Positions 4,595 through 10,530 of a DNA stretch of 10,530 bases are shown here, piece after piece (the first letter of the stretch is position 1; each line of letters begins with the position of its first letter). The notes under the pieces are model-generated. The model saw only the letters and a list, made by a program, of their open reading frames with translations. It searched no databases and was not told the DNA's origin. The stretch is from contig JAJYYT010000046.1 of assembly GCA_021800645.1 (NCBI GenBank), positions 1 to 10,530 on the forward strand, written 5' to 3'. Both the position numbers and the translations under genes were made by a program. This DNA is from Actinomycetes bacterium (GTDB lineage: Bacteria > Actinomycetota > Acidimicrobiia > Acidimicrobiales > RAAP-2).

Positions 4595-6159
4595 GACGGT
4601 GCGATGCGCACGCTGACGACCAGGTGGTGATAATCGTTGGGCGGGGTGATCTCGACGGCGGATGCCATCGAGCAGGCCGCAGGGCAGCCACCGCCGAGGA
4701 CGTCGGAGTACATGTAGTAGAAGAAGGCCTGGGCGCCGGGGGCGAGGGTCACCGTCTGCTCTGGCACGGCATCGACCACCTCGTACTGGCCCCGGATCAC
4801 CGTCGTGGGTAGCGGCTCCCCGTCCGCACCGAGCAGCTGCATGCCGGGGTAGCCATGCATCGTGCAGGCGACCGTGCCGTGATCGACGATGCCGAAGGCG
4901 CCGCCCTGGGAACCGGCCGCTCCGCCGCCGGCGAGTCCGTACGCCTTCACTGCGAGCACCGAGGTGCGACAGCGTCCCAGAGGCTGGGGCCCTGCCGGGC
5001 ACGGCGAGCTGAACGCGTAGAGCTGGCCGGTCGTGGGACCACTCGTGACGCGGTACTCGAGATGGTCGAAGACGTATGCCTGCTCGGACTGCTGGGCTCC
5101 AGTGGAGGGGTCGGCGAAGGTCACGGTGCAGGTCTCGGGCAGGGTCGCCGTGAGCTCGACCGTGCCTTCGGCGGTCGGAGGGCAGCTCGCGGCAGGCCCC
5201 GTGCAGGACAGGTCGGTGTAGAAGGTGCCGCTTCCCGAGGTGCTCTGGGCACCCGCCGACCAGGTGATCCCCGAGATCCAATCGTTGTCGTCGAGTTGGA
5301 TCGTGGTGGGGAATTCCGGCCACGCGAGAAGCTCGCCAGGAGGCGCGATCGCCGCGGTGTAGACGAAGAGATCGGGGATCGCGGAGGCGCCGGTCGGTGG
5401 CAGCGCAGACGTCACCGGCGTGGGCTCGGCAACAGAGGACGGGGCACCCGACGATGCGGGGACAGACGACGACCGGCTGAACGTAGCGTGGAGGCCGGCA
5501 CCTGAGAGTGACATCGTGGTTGCATGACACGTGTAGCGATCAGGCGTGGGGGGCGGTGGCTCGGGTGGGGACGTGGACACCCCACCCATGGTGGCGGTCT
5601 CGGAGAAAGCCGTGTAATCGACGTCGGAGAACGAAAGGATGCCCGCGCTCGAGCTCGCGAGATCGGTGATCGTTCCGCTCTCGGTGACGGTATAGGTCGC
5701 ACTGCCGACCGAACCCTGCAAGGGCACTGCATGTGCGAAGCCGACGGTCTCCTTGCCGTTCGGCGAGAACGCGAGCGTCTTGCCGGTGAGGCCGTGCATC
5801 GTAACCGCCGTTCCTCGGTAGCTGAGCGTGTCGGACTCGCCACGGTCGATCCACGTTCCGACCAGGCACGGGTCCAGCGCCCCGCCAGCGCTCGTCGCAG
5901 AGGTCGTGGGTCCCGAGCGTACGCTCGAGCTCGACCCCGGCGACGAGCTGCCGCATGCCGCAAGGAGCAGCCCGATCACCAGGACCACGCCGGCGGGCCG
6001 CACCTTGCGCGACGCGTCCGATTGCCAATGCCTCCGCCCGGACTTCGCCATCCGAGCTGCCGCCGGCGAGCTCTTGGGAGCACTTGTCGCCCTGGTTGCG
6101 GCGCTGTCTCCGCTCTGGTGCCGGAACCGCCCAGTGCCGACGTTGCGTGAGTGCATCAT
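4525..6159 (-). CDS. Secreted lipoprotein with C-terminal DUF4232-type domain
   Basis: This 544-residue protein is predicted to be exported and lipid-anchored: a basic stretch (R51-R54), a hydrophobic core (VVLVIGLLLAAC) and lipobox Cys69, followed by a Ser-rich linker. A first domain (about 95-230, starting DPCLVGTWI) resembles small lipocalin-like lipoprotein domains. A Pro/Ser/Thr linker and a middle region (about 260-390) follow. The C terminus (about 397-533) fits DUF4232: CRTSVLAVKAYG, then GTVACTMHGYPGMQLLGADG, then VTLAPGAQAFFYYMY. The role is unknown. The n-region before the signal core is unusually long (about 55 residues). ATG 6159 is nonetheless well supported by AAGGAG 6 bases upstream and by a 4-base overlap with the preceding gene. 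ATG 6051 would give an ordinary signal peptide but has no clear Shine-Dalgarno sequence. The gene's last 79 bp are duplicated beyond the toxin-antitoxin pair. Confidence 0.8.
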   Translation of the reverse strand: MMHSRNVGTGRFRHQSGDSAATRATSAPKSSPAAARMAKSGRRHWQSDASRKVRPAGVVLVIGLLLAACGSSSPGSSSSVRSGPTTSATSAGGALDPCLVGTWIDRGESDTLSYRGTAVTMHGLTGKTLAFSPNGKETVGFAHAVPLQGSVGSATYTVTESGTITDLASSSAGILSFSDVDYTAFSETATMGGVSTSPPEPPPPTPDRYTCHATTMSLSGAGLHATFSRSSSVPASSGAPSSVAEPTPVTSALPPTGASAIPDLFVYTAAIAPPGELLAWPEFPTTIQLDDNDWISGITWSAGAQSTSGSGTFYTDLSCTGPAASCPPTAEGTVELTATLPETCTVTFADPSTGAQQSEQAYVFDHLEYRVTSGPTTGQLYAFSSPCPAGPQPLGRCRTSVLAVKAYGLAGGGAAGSQGGAFGIVDHGTVACTMHGYPGMQLLGADGEPLPTTVIRGQYEVVDAVPEQTVTLAPGAQAFFYYMYSDVLGGGCPAACSMASAVEITPPNDYHHLVVSVRIAPSEGRIWVSPVTTSTPFPLVSGSP

Positions 6160-7520
6160 TCAGAGCTCCTTCCCTGCACGATCACCGGCTGATAGTTGGC
6201 GGTGCCCGAGGCATACATCGAACCGACGACGAAGCAAAGATCCGCTGACGCACACGCCATCGAGCTCGAAAGGGCGAGCTGATGGTCCGGGCTGGCGCTC
6301 AGGAGGTTCGCCGCCGCCAGGTGTTCGCTGGCCAGGTGGATCACGAACAGCGTGGCGTGCTGCACCGGGTCAGGTCCTGGCGGGTAGGAGAAACCGGTGA
6401 CCCAGCAGTCGGCAGAGGTCGCGCAGGCGACGCTGGAGGGCACGTTGTCCGCGCTCGTCCCGCCTGGCTGAGGGCTGGCAACGAGTCGCCAGGTAGCTCC
6501 GTCGAAGAACGCCGCGGCCGCCTGCACCACCCCGGTCGGCTCGGGGGCGACCCCAGCTGACCAGCACGCGCCCGACCCCTTGCAGCCGGTCACCCACAGG
6601 TCGCCGTTCGAAGGCTCGTACGACCAGCTCGCCCCGGTCCAGCGGAACAGCAGGGTCCGCTGTGGCCAGTTCTCTGGTGCCGTCGAGGAGAAGGCATGCG
6701 GCATGGTGCCCTCCATCCAGCAGGAGCTCGACGATGTGCACGTTACGCCAAGCCCGGGGAAGGCGGCCGCGGTCGCTGGTGCCGGGTACGGCGTGGTCGG
6801 AAGCCCCGGCACCGCCACCGCCTTCCATCGGCTCCCGTCCCATTGGTCGACGAAGGTCACGACCCTGGGTGTGCCCGGCATGGCTCGCACCCCCGTCGCG
6901 AAGCACTCGGACGCGGTCGCACAGCTGACGGCCGTCAGAATGTCCAGCGACGGCTCCCCGGCGACGAAACCGACCACAGGAGACGGCACCTGCACCGAGC
7001 TCCACGCACTGCCGTTGAAGTGCAGTGCGAGAGGCAGGGGGTCACCGTCGGGCTGAGTGGAGGTTCCGACGGCCCAACAGTCGGCGACGGAGAGGCAGGC
7101 CACTGCTCGAAGGACGTTGCGGCTGGTGAGCTGCGGGACACCGACTGCTCGCCAACTTCGTCCATCGAAGTGGAGCACGAGCGCGTCGGTGTACGCGTCG
7201 TTCGTCGGGCTCTCGTAGCCCGCCGCCCAGCAATCGTCGGAGCTCGGACAGCTCACCCCGAACAGCGGCTCGCGCATTCCCGCCGGTGCCTGGTAGGGGA
7301 ACATGCGCCATGAAAGAGCTGGGCCCGCGGTCACGTGGACGCCAGAAGGTACCGACGACGGCCTCGGACCCGACGTCTTCGTCGCAGCTGGTAGTGAGCT
7401 TCCTGGCCCGCCGCAACCTGCAAGACCGACCATGAGAGAGACTGCAGCCAACACGGTGGCTGCTTTCGTGCGGCATCTCGCGTCATTGCAGCGACCGACC
7501 AACCGGGCCACCGCGGTCAC
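6156..7520 (-). CDS. Lipoprotein with seven C-x5-C propeller repeats
   Basis: This is a predicted secreted lipoprotein. A basic n-region (RCNDARCRTK), a hydrophobic core (AATVLAAVSLMVGLAGC) and lipobox Cys (residue 36 from GTG 7520) are followed by a Ser/Pro linker. The mature part consists of seven imperfect repeats of 51-61 residues. Each begins with a C-x5-C pair usually followed by W-[AVS]-x-G, and most end in a strand like FDGRSWRAVGVP. The last repeat lacks this Trp strand, while one (LSWRMFPYQAP) precedes the first repeat: the pattern of a circularly closed seven-bladed beta-propeller. Each Cys pair could form a disulfide outside the cell. No enzyme motif is visible; ligand binding or a surface scaffold is likely. 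The start is uncertain: GTG 7520 gives 454 residues, while the frame stays open to ATG 7790, but that extension runs over the promoter of the divergent operon. The downstream lipoprotein start overlaps its stop codon. Confidence 0.8.
   Translation of the reverse strand: MTAVARLVGRCNDARCRTKAATVLAAVSLMVGLAGCGGPGSSLPAATKTSGPRPSSVPSGVHVTAGPALSWRMFPYQAPAGMREPLFGVSCPSSDDCWAAGYESPTNDAYTDALVLHFDGRSWRAVGVPQLTSRNVLRAVACLSVADCWAVGTSTQPDGDPLPLALHFNGSAWSSVQVPSPVVGFVAGEPSLDILTAVSCATASECFATGVRAMPGTPRVVTFVDQWDGSRWKAVAVPGLPTTPYPAPATAAAFPGLGVTCTSSSSCWMEGTMPHAFSSTAPENWPQRTLLFRWTGASWSYEPSNGDLWVTGCKGSGACWSAGVAPEPTGVVQAAAAFFDGATWRLVASPQPGGTSADNVPSSVACATSADCWVTGFSYPPGPDPVQHATLFVIHLASEHLAAANLLSASPDHQLALSSSMACASADLCFVVGSMYASGTANYQPVIVQGRSSE
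6159..6171 (-). promoter_or_regulatory. Shine-Dalgarno sequence fixing the second lipoprotein start
   Basis: On the minus strand AAGGAG (6171-6166) lies 6 bases before ATG 6159, inside the last codons of the propeller gene, whose TGA (6158-6156) overlaps that ATG. It supports the long-n-region start over ATG 6051 and indicates coupled translation of the two lipoproteins. Confidence 0.7.
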
Positions 7521-7546
7521 CGACCCCAACGATACCTTCACATCCG

Positions 7547-7570
7547 CATTCGCTACGTCATTCGCTACGT
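7547..7570. repeat. 12-bp tandem repeat upstream of the propeller lipoprotein
   Basis: CATTCGCTACGT occurs twice back to back (7547-7558 and 7559-7570), about 30 bp upstream of the chosen lipoprotein start. It could be a duplicated regulator site in the lipoprotein control region or, if the gene really starts further upstream, a four-residue coding repeat. Confidence 0.8.
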
Positions 7571-7645
7571 CGTCGAGACCGCTGGTCCGAGGAGGAGACT
7601 TGCTTTCTCGACGAGGACGACGACTTCGGGCTGGCGGACCCCGAT

Positions 7646-7710
7646 CCACCGATACGGTCGCCTCGAAGACGTGAGACCCAGCCGGGTGCCTCGAGCAGGG
7701 AGGGTCGCTG
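7646..7710. repeat. Scrambled fragments of the sigma factor's C-terminal domain
   Basis: Bases 7686-7710 are identical over 25 bp, same orientation, to 2969-2993 of the sigma-factor gene (the codons for CLEQGGS in its extracytoplasmic domain). Immediately beside them, 7679-7646 read on the minus strand match 2889-2922 of the same gene at 29 of 34 positions. In the intact gene these two segments are 46 bp apart in one orientation; here they are 6 bp apart and inverted relative to each other. This looks like debris of a rearranged paralogue, lying between the divergent lipoprotein and aminotransferase genes. Confidence 0.7.
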
Positions 7711-7725
7711 GAGCTGTGATCCTGC

Positions 7726-7754
7726 TTGACACGTTGTCCTGACATATCTAACAT
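7726..7754 (+). promoter_or_regulatory. Promoter of the aminotransferase operon
   Basis: A perfect TTGACA (7726-7731) is followed after 17 bases by TAACAT (7749-7754). Transcription would begin near 7761, leaving a leader of about 50 bases. GACA/TGTC half-sites at 7728-7731, 7735-7738 and 7741-7744 are packed into the spacer and could bind a regulator, for example a GntR- or LacI-type sugar repressor. That last point is speculation. Confidence 0.7.
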
Positions 7755-7800
7755 CGACTGCGACGCCTGCCGGGTCTGCGGGAGGTACACGACGACCTTG

Positions 7801-7815
7801 AAGGAGGGTGAAGTG
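7801..7815 (+). promoter_or_regulatory. Ribosome binding site and GTG start of the aminotransferase
   Basis: AAGGAGG (7801-7807), a full match to the Shine-Dalgarno consensus, lies 5 bases before GTG 7813. It selects this start over an in-frame ATG at 7726, which falls within the -35 box. Confidence 0.9.
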
Positions 7816-9126
7816 ACCGATCAGCTCGCCATCGCAGGCGGCGCACCGACCGTCGACCGGAGCCTGCACCGTCGCTGGCCCGACGTCCGCGACGAGGACC
7901 GCGCCGCGATCGACGCAGTGCTGGACCGCGGGATCCTTCACGGTGCGCAGGCGCCGGAGATCAAGGGCCTCGAGCGCGACTGGTCTCACTACCTCGGCGT
8001 CGACCACTGCCTGGCATTGAACAGCGGCACGGCTGCCCTTCACGCAGCCTGCGCCGCCATCGGGATCCAGCCGGGCGACGAGGTGATCGTCCCGGCCTTC
8101 ACGTTCATCGCCACGCCGCATGCCGTCGCCCACCAAGGCGGCGTCCCCGTCTTCTGCGATGTCGATCCGTGGAGCTACAACATCGACCCGTCCCAGATCG
8201 AGCGCCACATCACCCCTCGCACGCGGGCGATCATGCCGGTGCACATGCACGGCCTGCCCGCCGACATGGACGAGATCATGGCGATCGCGGCACGCCACGG
8301 CTTGGAGGTGATCGAGGACGCGTGTCAGGCGCACGGCGCGCGTTACCACGGCAAGCTCGTCGGGACGATCGCCCCGACGGCCGCCTTCAGCCTCAACGGC
8401 ACGAAGAACCTGGCCGGCGGGGAGGGAGGGCTCTTCGTCACCCAGGACCCGACGTACTTCCTCACGGCGAGGCGCCTGTCGGAGTTCGGCGAGGATGTCG
8501 AGGAGGACCTCCCGCCGACGGAGCTGGGCGCCTCGCGGTCCTACTGGTCGTACGGCCTCGGGTGGAACTACCGCACCCAGGAGCTGCCCGCCGCAATGGC
8601 ACGCTCGCAGCTGCGCCGCCTCGACGAGTACAACGCCGTCGCCCAACGCAACGCAGGGATCCTCACGAAAGGGCTGGAGGAGATCCCCGGCGTCGTGCCG
8701 CCGCACGTCCCCGAGGACCGCACGAGCGTCTACCACAAGTATCGGATCCGATTGGTCACGACCGCGCTGGACACCGACGTGTCGGCGGTCGCCCTGCGCG
8801 ACAGCGTGCTGTTCGCCCTTCGCGCAGAAGGCGTCGAAGCCGTGGTGTGGCAGCTCGACGCCCTGCAGGCCTACCCGGCGTTCCGCCGCGCCACGATCCA
8901 CACGTGGCATCCGCGTGATGACAAGGAGCCGCTGCGGCCTTGGGATCGCCAGACGTTCCCGGCGACCGCGGAGATGCTCGACACGTCCATGGTGATCGGA
9001 TCGATGGAGCACCCGCTCTTCATCCAGGACAGTGCCCTCATGGAGCGTTACGTCGCGGCCTTCGCCCGCGTGATGGAGCACCTCCCCGCGGCGCTGTCGG
9101 CACCCCGTCCCGACTCGGCGGGCTGA
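7813..9126 (+). CDS. DegT/DnrJ/EryC1/StrS family PLP-dependent aminotransferase
   Basis: This 437-residue fold-type I aminotransferase would move an amino group, usually from Glu or Gln, onto a keto-sugar or keto-cyclitol. Visible signatures, numbered from GTG 7813, are ALNSGTAALHAAC (about 68-80, cofactor phosphate), VPAFTFIATPHAV (about 93-105), VIEDACQAHGA (Asp169 facing the pyridine nitrogen) and SLNGTKNLAGGEGG with Lys198 as the Schiff-base lysine. YHKYRIRL near 307 is a usual C-terminal feature of the family. The length is somewhat above the typical 370-420. It is first in an operon with two Gfo/Idh/MocA oxidoreductases. That is the logic of inosose or keto-sugar transamination (compare the StsC-type scyllo-inosose and NtdA/WlbE-type systems), in which the oxidoreductase makes the ketone. 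Whether the pathway is biosynthetic or catabolic cannot be decided here. Confidence 0.92.
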   Translation: MTDQLAIAGGAPTVDRSLHRRWPDVRDEDRAAIDAVLDRGILHGAQAPEIKGLERDWSHYLGVDHCLALNSGTAALHAACAAIGIQPGDEVIVPAFTFIATPHAVAHQGGVPVFCDVDPWSYNIDPSQIERHITPRTRAIMPVHMHGLPADMDEIMAIAARHGLEVIEDACQAHGARYHGKLVGTIAPTAAFSLNGTKNLAGGEGGLFVTQDPTYFLTARRLSEFGEDVEEDLPPTELGASRSYWSYGLGWNYRTQELPAAMARSQLRRLDEYNAVAQRNAGILTKGLEEIPGVVPPHVPEDRTSVYHKYRIRLVTTALDTDVSAVALRDSVLFALRAEGVEAVVWQLDALQAYPAFRRATIHTWHPRDDKEPLRPWDRQTFPATAEMLDTSMVIGSMEHPLFIQDSALMERYVAAFARVMEHLPAALSAPRPDSAG

Positions 9127-9197
9127 CGCGTGCCGGTCGAGGCACCCAGGGAGGGCCTGCCCCCCGGTCGCGGGGACCCGGGCGCGGGGAGGGCGTC

Positions 9198-10340
9198 CTG
9201 ACCCGCGAACCGGTCCGCGTGTGCATGGTCGGGCACGGGCTGATGGGCCGCGCGCACTCGATCGCGCTGCGCGACGCGGTGGCGATCGATCCCTCGCTCA
9301 CCGTCCAGCCGGAGCTCGCGGTCATCTGCGGCAGGTCGGCCGAGCGCGCGGCGCTTGCCGCCGACCGCTACGGCTACGCCGAGTGGAGCACGGACGTCGT
9401 CGCAGCCGTGTCGAGACCAGACGTCGACCTCGTGGACGTCTGCACGCCGCCGGGCAGCCACCACGAGGCGATTGCTGCCGCTGCTGCTGCCGGCAAGAGC
9501 GTCATCTGCGAGAAGCCGCTGGGCGTCACCCTGGAGCAGGCGCTCGCGTCTCTCGACGCGGTCCGTGCGGCAGGCGTGCGCCACGGCGTGAGCTTCAACT
9601 ACCGGCGCCTCCCGGCGGTGAGCTTGATCGGCGAGCTCATCGGAGCAGGCGAGATCGGCGAGCCGCGTGCCGTGAGGGCGACCTGGCTGACCGACGAGTT
9701 TGGCGATCCCGAGACGCCGTTCGACTGGCGGTTCGACCGGCTCACCGGCGGGACGGTCACCGGTGACCTCGGGGTGCATCTGATCGACCTGGTCCAGTGG
9801 CTCGTGTCGCCGTTCGAGGTGGTCGTGGCCTCGAGCGCCACGTTCATCACCGAGCGACCCGATCCCGAGGGTGGGCCCCCCGTGCCCGTAAGGACCGACG
9901 ACTCGTGCGGCGCACTCGGGCGCCTGGCTTCCGGTGCGACCGTCGTGCTGGAGACGACGCGCGTCGCGCTCGGGCGACCGTGCGACTGGACCGTCGAAGT
10001 GACGGGGAGCGAAGGCTCTGTGGCCTTCGACTACCGGAACCTCAACGAGATCTGGTTGTTCACGCGCGAACGGGGGTCGCGGACCCAGGGATTCCGCCGC
10101 ATCCGCAGCGAGCTTCCGGGGCACCCGTACTCGGATCGGTGGTGGCCACAGGGGCAGGGGGTCGGGTACGAGGCGAGCTTCGCGAACCAGATGATCGACT
10201 GGCTCGGCCAGTGGGACGGCGGGACCTTCATCCCCGACTTCACCGACGCGGTGTCCGCCCAAGCGGTGGTCGAGGCGATAGACACCTCGGCCGCGTCCGG
10301 AAGTTGGACTCGCGTCGAGCGCTGTGCCGCCGATGGCTGA
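9198..10340 (+). CDS. Gfo/Idh/MocA family NAD(P)-dependent oxidoreductase
   Basis: This probable sugar or cyclitol dehydrogenase has about 380 residues. The N-terminal Rossmann fold shows VCMVGHGLMGRAH (nucleotide binding). VDVCTPPGSHHEA and ICEKPLGVTLEQA (E105-K106-P107, with the family's conserved catalytic Lys) follow. GDLGVHLIDLVQWL (about 189-202) supplies the D-x-G-x-H-x-x-D active-site pattern. All key residues are present. The start is the oddity: between the previous stop (9126) and the conserved first strand, the only in-frame codon with a good Shine-Dalgarno sequence is CTG 9198, 5 bases after GGAGG (9188-9192). GTG 9219 would cut into the first strand and has no such site. I give the CTG start, with doubt. 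The 71-base gap before it is very GC-rich and can fold. The gene follows the aminotransferase and overlaps the next oxidoreductase by 8 bases, so one transcript is likely. Confidence 0.88.
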   Translation: MTREPVRVCMVGHGLMGRAHSIALRDAVAIDPSLTVQPELAVICGRSAERAALAADRYGYAEWSTDVVAAVSRPDVDLVDVCTPPGSHHEAIAAAAAAGKSVICEKPLGVTLEQALASLDAVRAAGVRHGVSFNYRRLPAVSLIGELIGAGEIGEPRAVRATWLTDEFGDPETPFDWRFDRLTGGTVTGDLGVHLIDLVQWLVSPFEVVVASSATFITERPDPEGGPPVPVRTDDSCGALGRLASGATVVLETTRVALGRPCDWTVEVTGSEGSVAFDYRNLNEIWLFTRERGSRTQGFRRIRSELPGHPYSDRWWPQGQGVGYEASFANQMIDWLGQWDGGTFIPDFTDAVSAQAVVEAIDTSAASGSWTRVERCAADG

Positions 10341-10530
10341 CCGGCTGCGCGTGGCCGTGGTGGGCTGCGGGCGCATGGGTCGGGCGCACGTGGAGGCTCT
10401 GTTGTCCTTGACGGACGGAGCCTCATGCCGCGGAGCGACCGCCCCCGGCGGTGCGACCGGGGGGAGCCCGATCGAGGTGGTCGTGTGCGACCCGGTGAGG
10501 GACGCTCGCGCGTGGGCTGTCTCGCAGGGC
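10333..10530 (+). CDS. Second Gfo/Idh/MocA oxidoreductase (partial, cut by window end)
   Basis: ATG 10333 lies inside the end of the preceding gene (8-base overlap, stop 10338-10340) with no clear Shine-Dalgarno sequence, so translation is probably coupled. The first 66 residues begin MADRLRVAVVGCGRMGRAHVEALLSL, a textbook Gfo/Idh/MocA nucleotide-binding start. They share the MGRAH signature with the preceding oxidoreductase, so the two may be diverged duplicates. A Gly/Ala-rich insert (about residues 34-46, SCRGATAPGGATG) sits before the second strand (IEVVVCD) and is longer than usual. The catalytic part is beyond the window. Confidence 0.85.
   Translation, partial: MADRLRVAVVGCGRMGRAHVEALLSLTDGASCRGATAPGGATGGSPIEVVVCDPVRDARAWAVSQG

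Noticed and set aside
7521..7790. N-terminal extension of the propeller lipoprotein to ATG 7790
   Set aside because: It would overlap the strong promoter of the divergent operon and the rearranged sigma fragments, and would put 125 residues before the lipobox Cys.
7558..9081. Long open frame antisense to the aminotransferase
   Set aside because: A GC-bias shadow of a well-supported gene; its translation is Arg/Asp/Val/His-rich without domains.

Overview
The window comes from a very GC-rich genome with GTG starts and strong third-position GC bias. An MshB/Mca-like PIG-L deacetylase, Cys-rich beta-propeller lipoproteins and an ECF sigma factor with a membrane-anchored tail all point to an actinobacterium. 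An Acidimicrobiia-like lineage is my guess and cannot be proved from this sequence.

Layout. Bases 1-147 hold the end of a plus-strand gene for a repetitive coiled-coil protein. It converges on a minus-strand PIG-L family deacetylase (212-1018). The 334-base gap 1019-1352 separates that gene from a divergent plus-strand gene of 750 codons (1353-3605). The gap holds a 25-bp tandem repeat, two adjacent AATT-centred palindromes and a plausible promoter. The 750-codon gene encodes an ECF sigma factor continuous with a probable membrane segment, a Ser/Thr/Ala/Gly-rich linker and an extracytoplasmic domain.

Bases 3675-4594 form an island. Two perfect 79-bp direct repeats flank a minus-strand toxin-antitoxin pair in the order toxin (RelE/ParE-like) then antitoxin (Phd/YefM-like), with a 4-base stop/start overlap. 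The repeat is the 3' end of the next minus-strand gene, so the copy at 3675-3753 is a spare gene end. The toxin promoter lies so close to the GTG that the mRNA is probably leaderless. The island is visibly poorer in G+C than its surroundings.

Bases 4525-7520 hold a two-gene minus-strand lipoprotein operon. Transcribed first is a predicted seven-bladed propeller with exactly seven C-x5-C units; second is a DUF4232-type lipoprotein. They are joined by an ATGA overlap with a good Shine-Dalgarno sequence. The divergent control region 7521-7812 contains scrambled fragments related to the sigma factor's extracytoplasmic domain and a clear promoter for the plus-strand operon.

That operon (7813 to beyond the window) encodes a DegT/DnrJ/EryC1/StrS aminotransferase and two successive Gfo/Idh/MocA oxidoreductases. 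Such a set fits oxidation and transamination of a sugar or cyclitol, making or breaking down an aminosugar or aminocyclitol; the substrate is unknown. No RNA gene, CRISPR array, integrase or transposase was seen.
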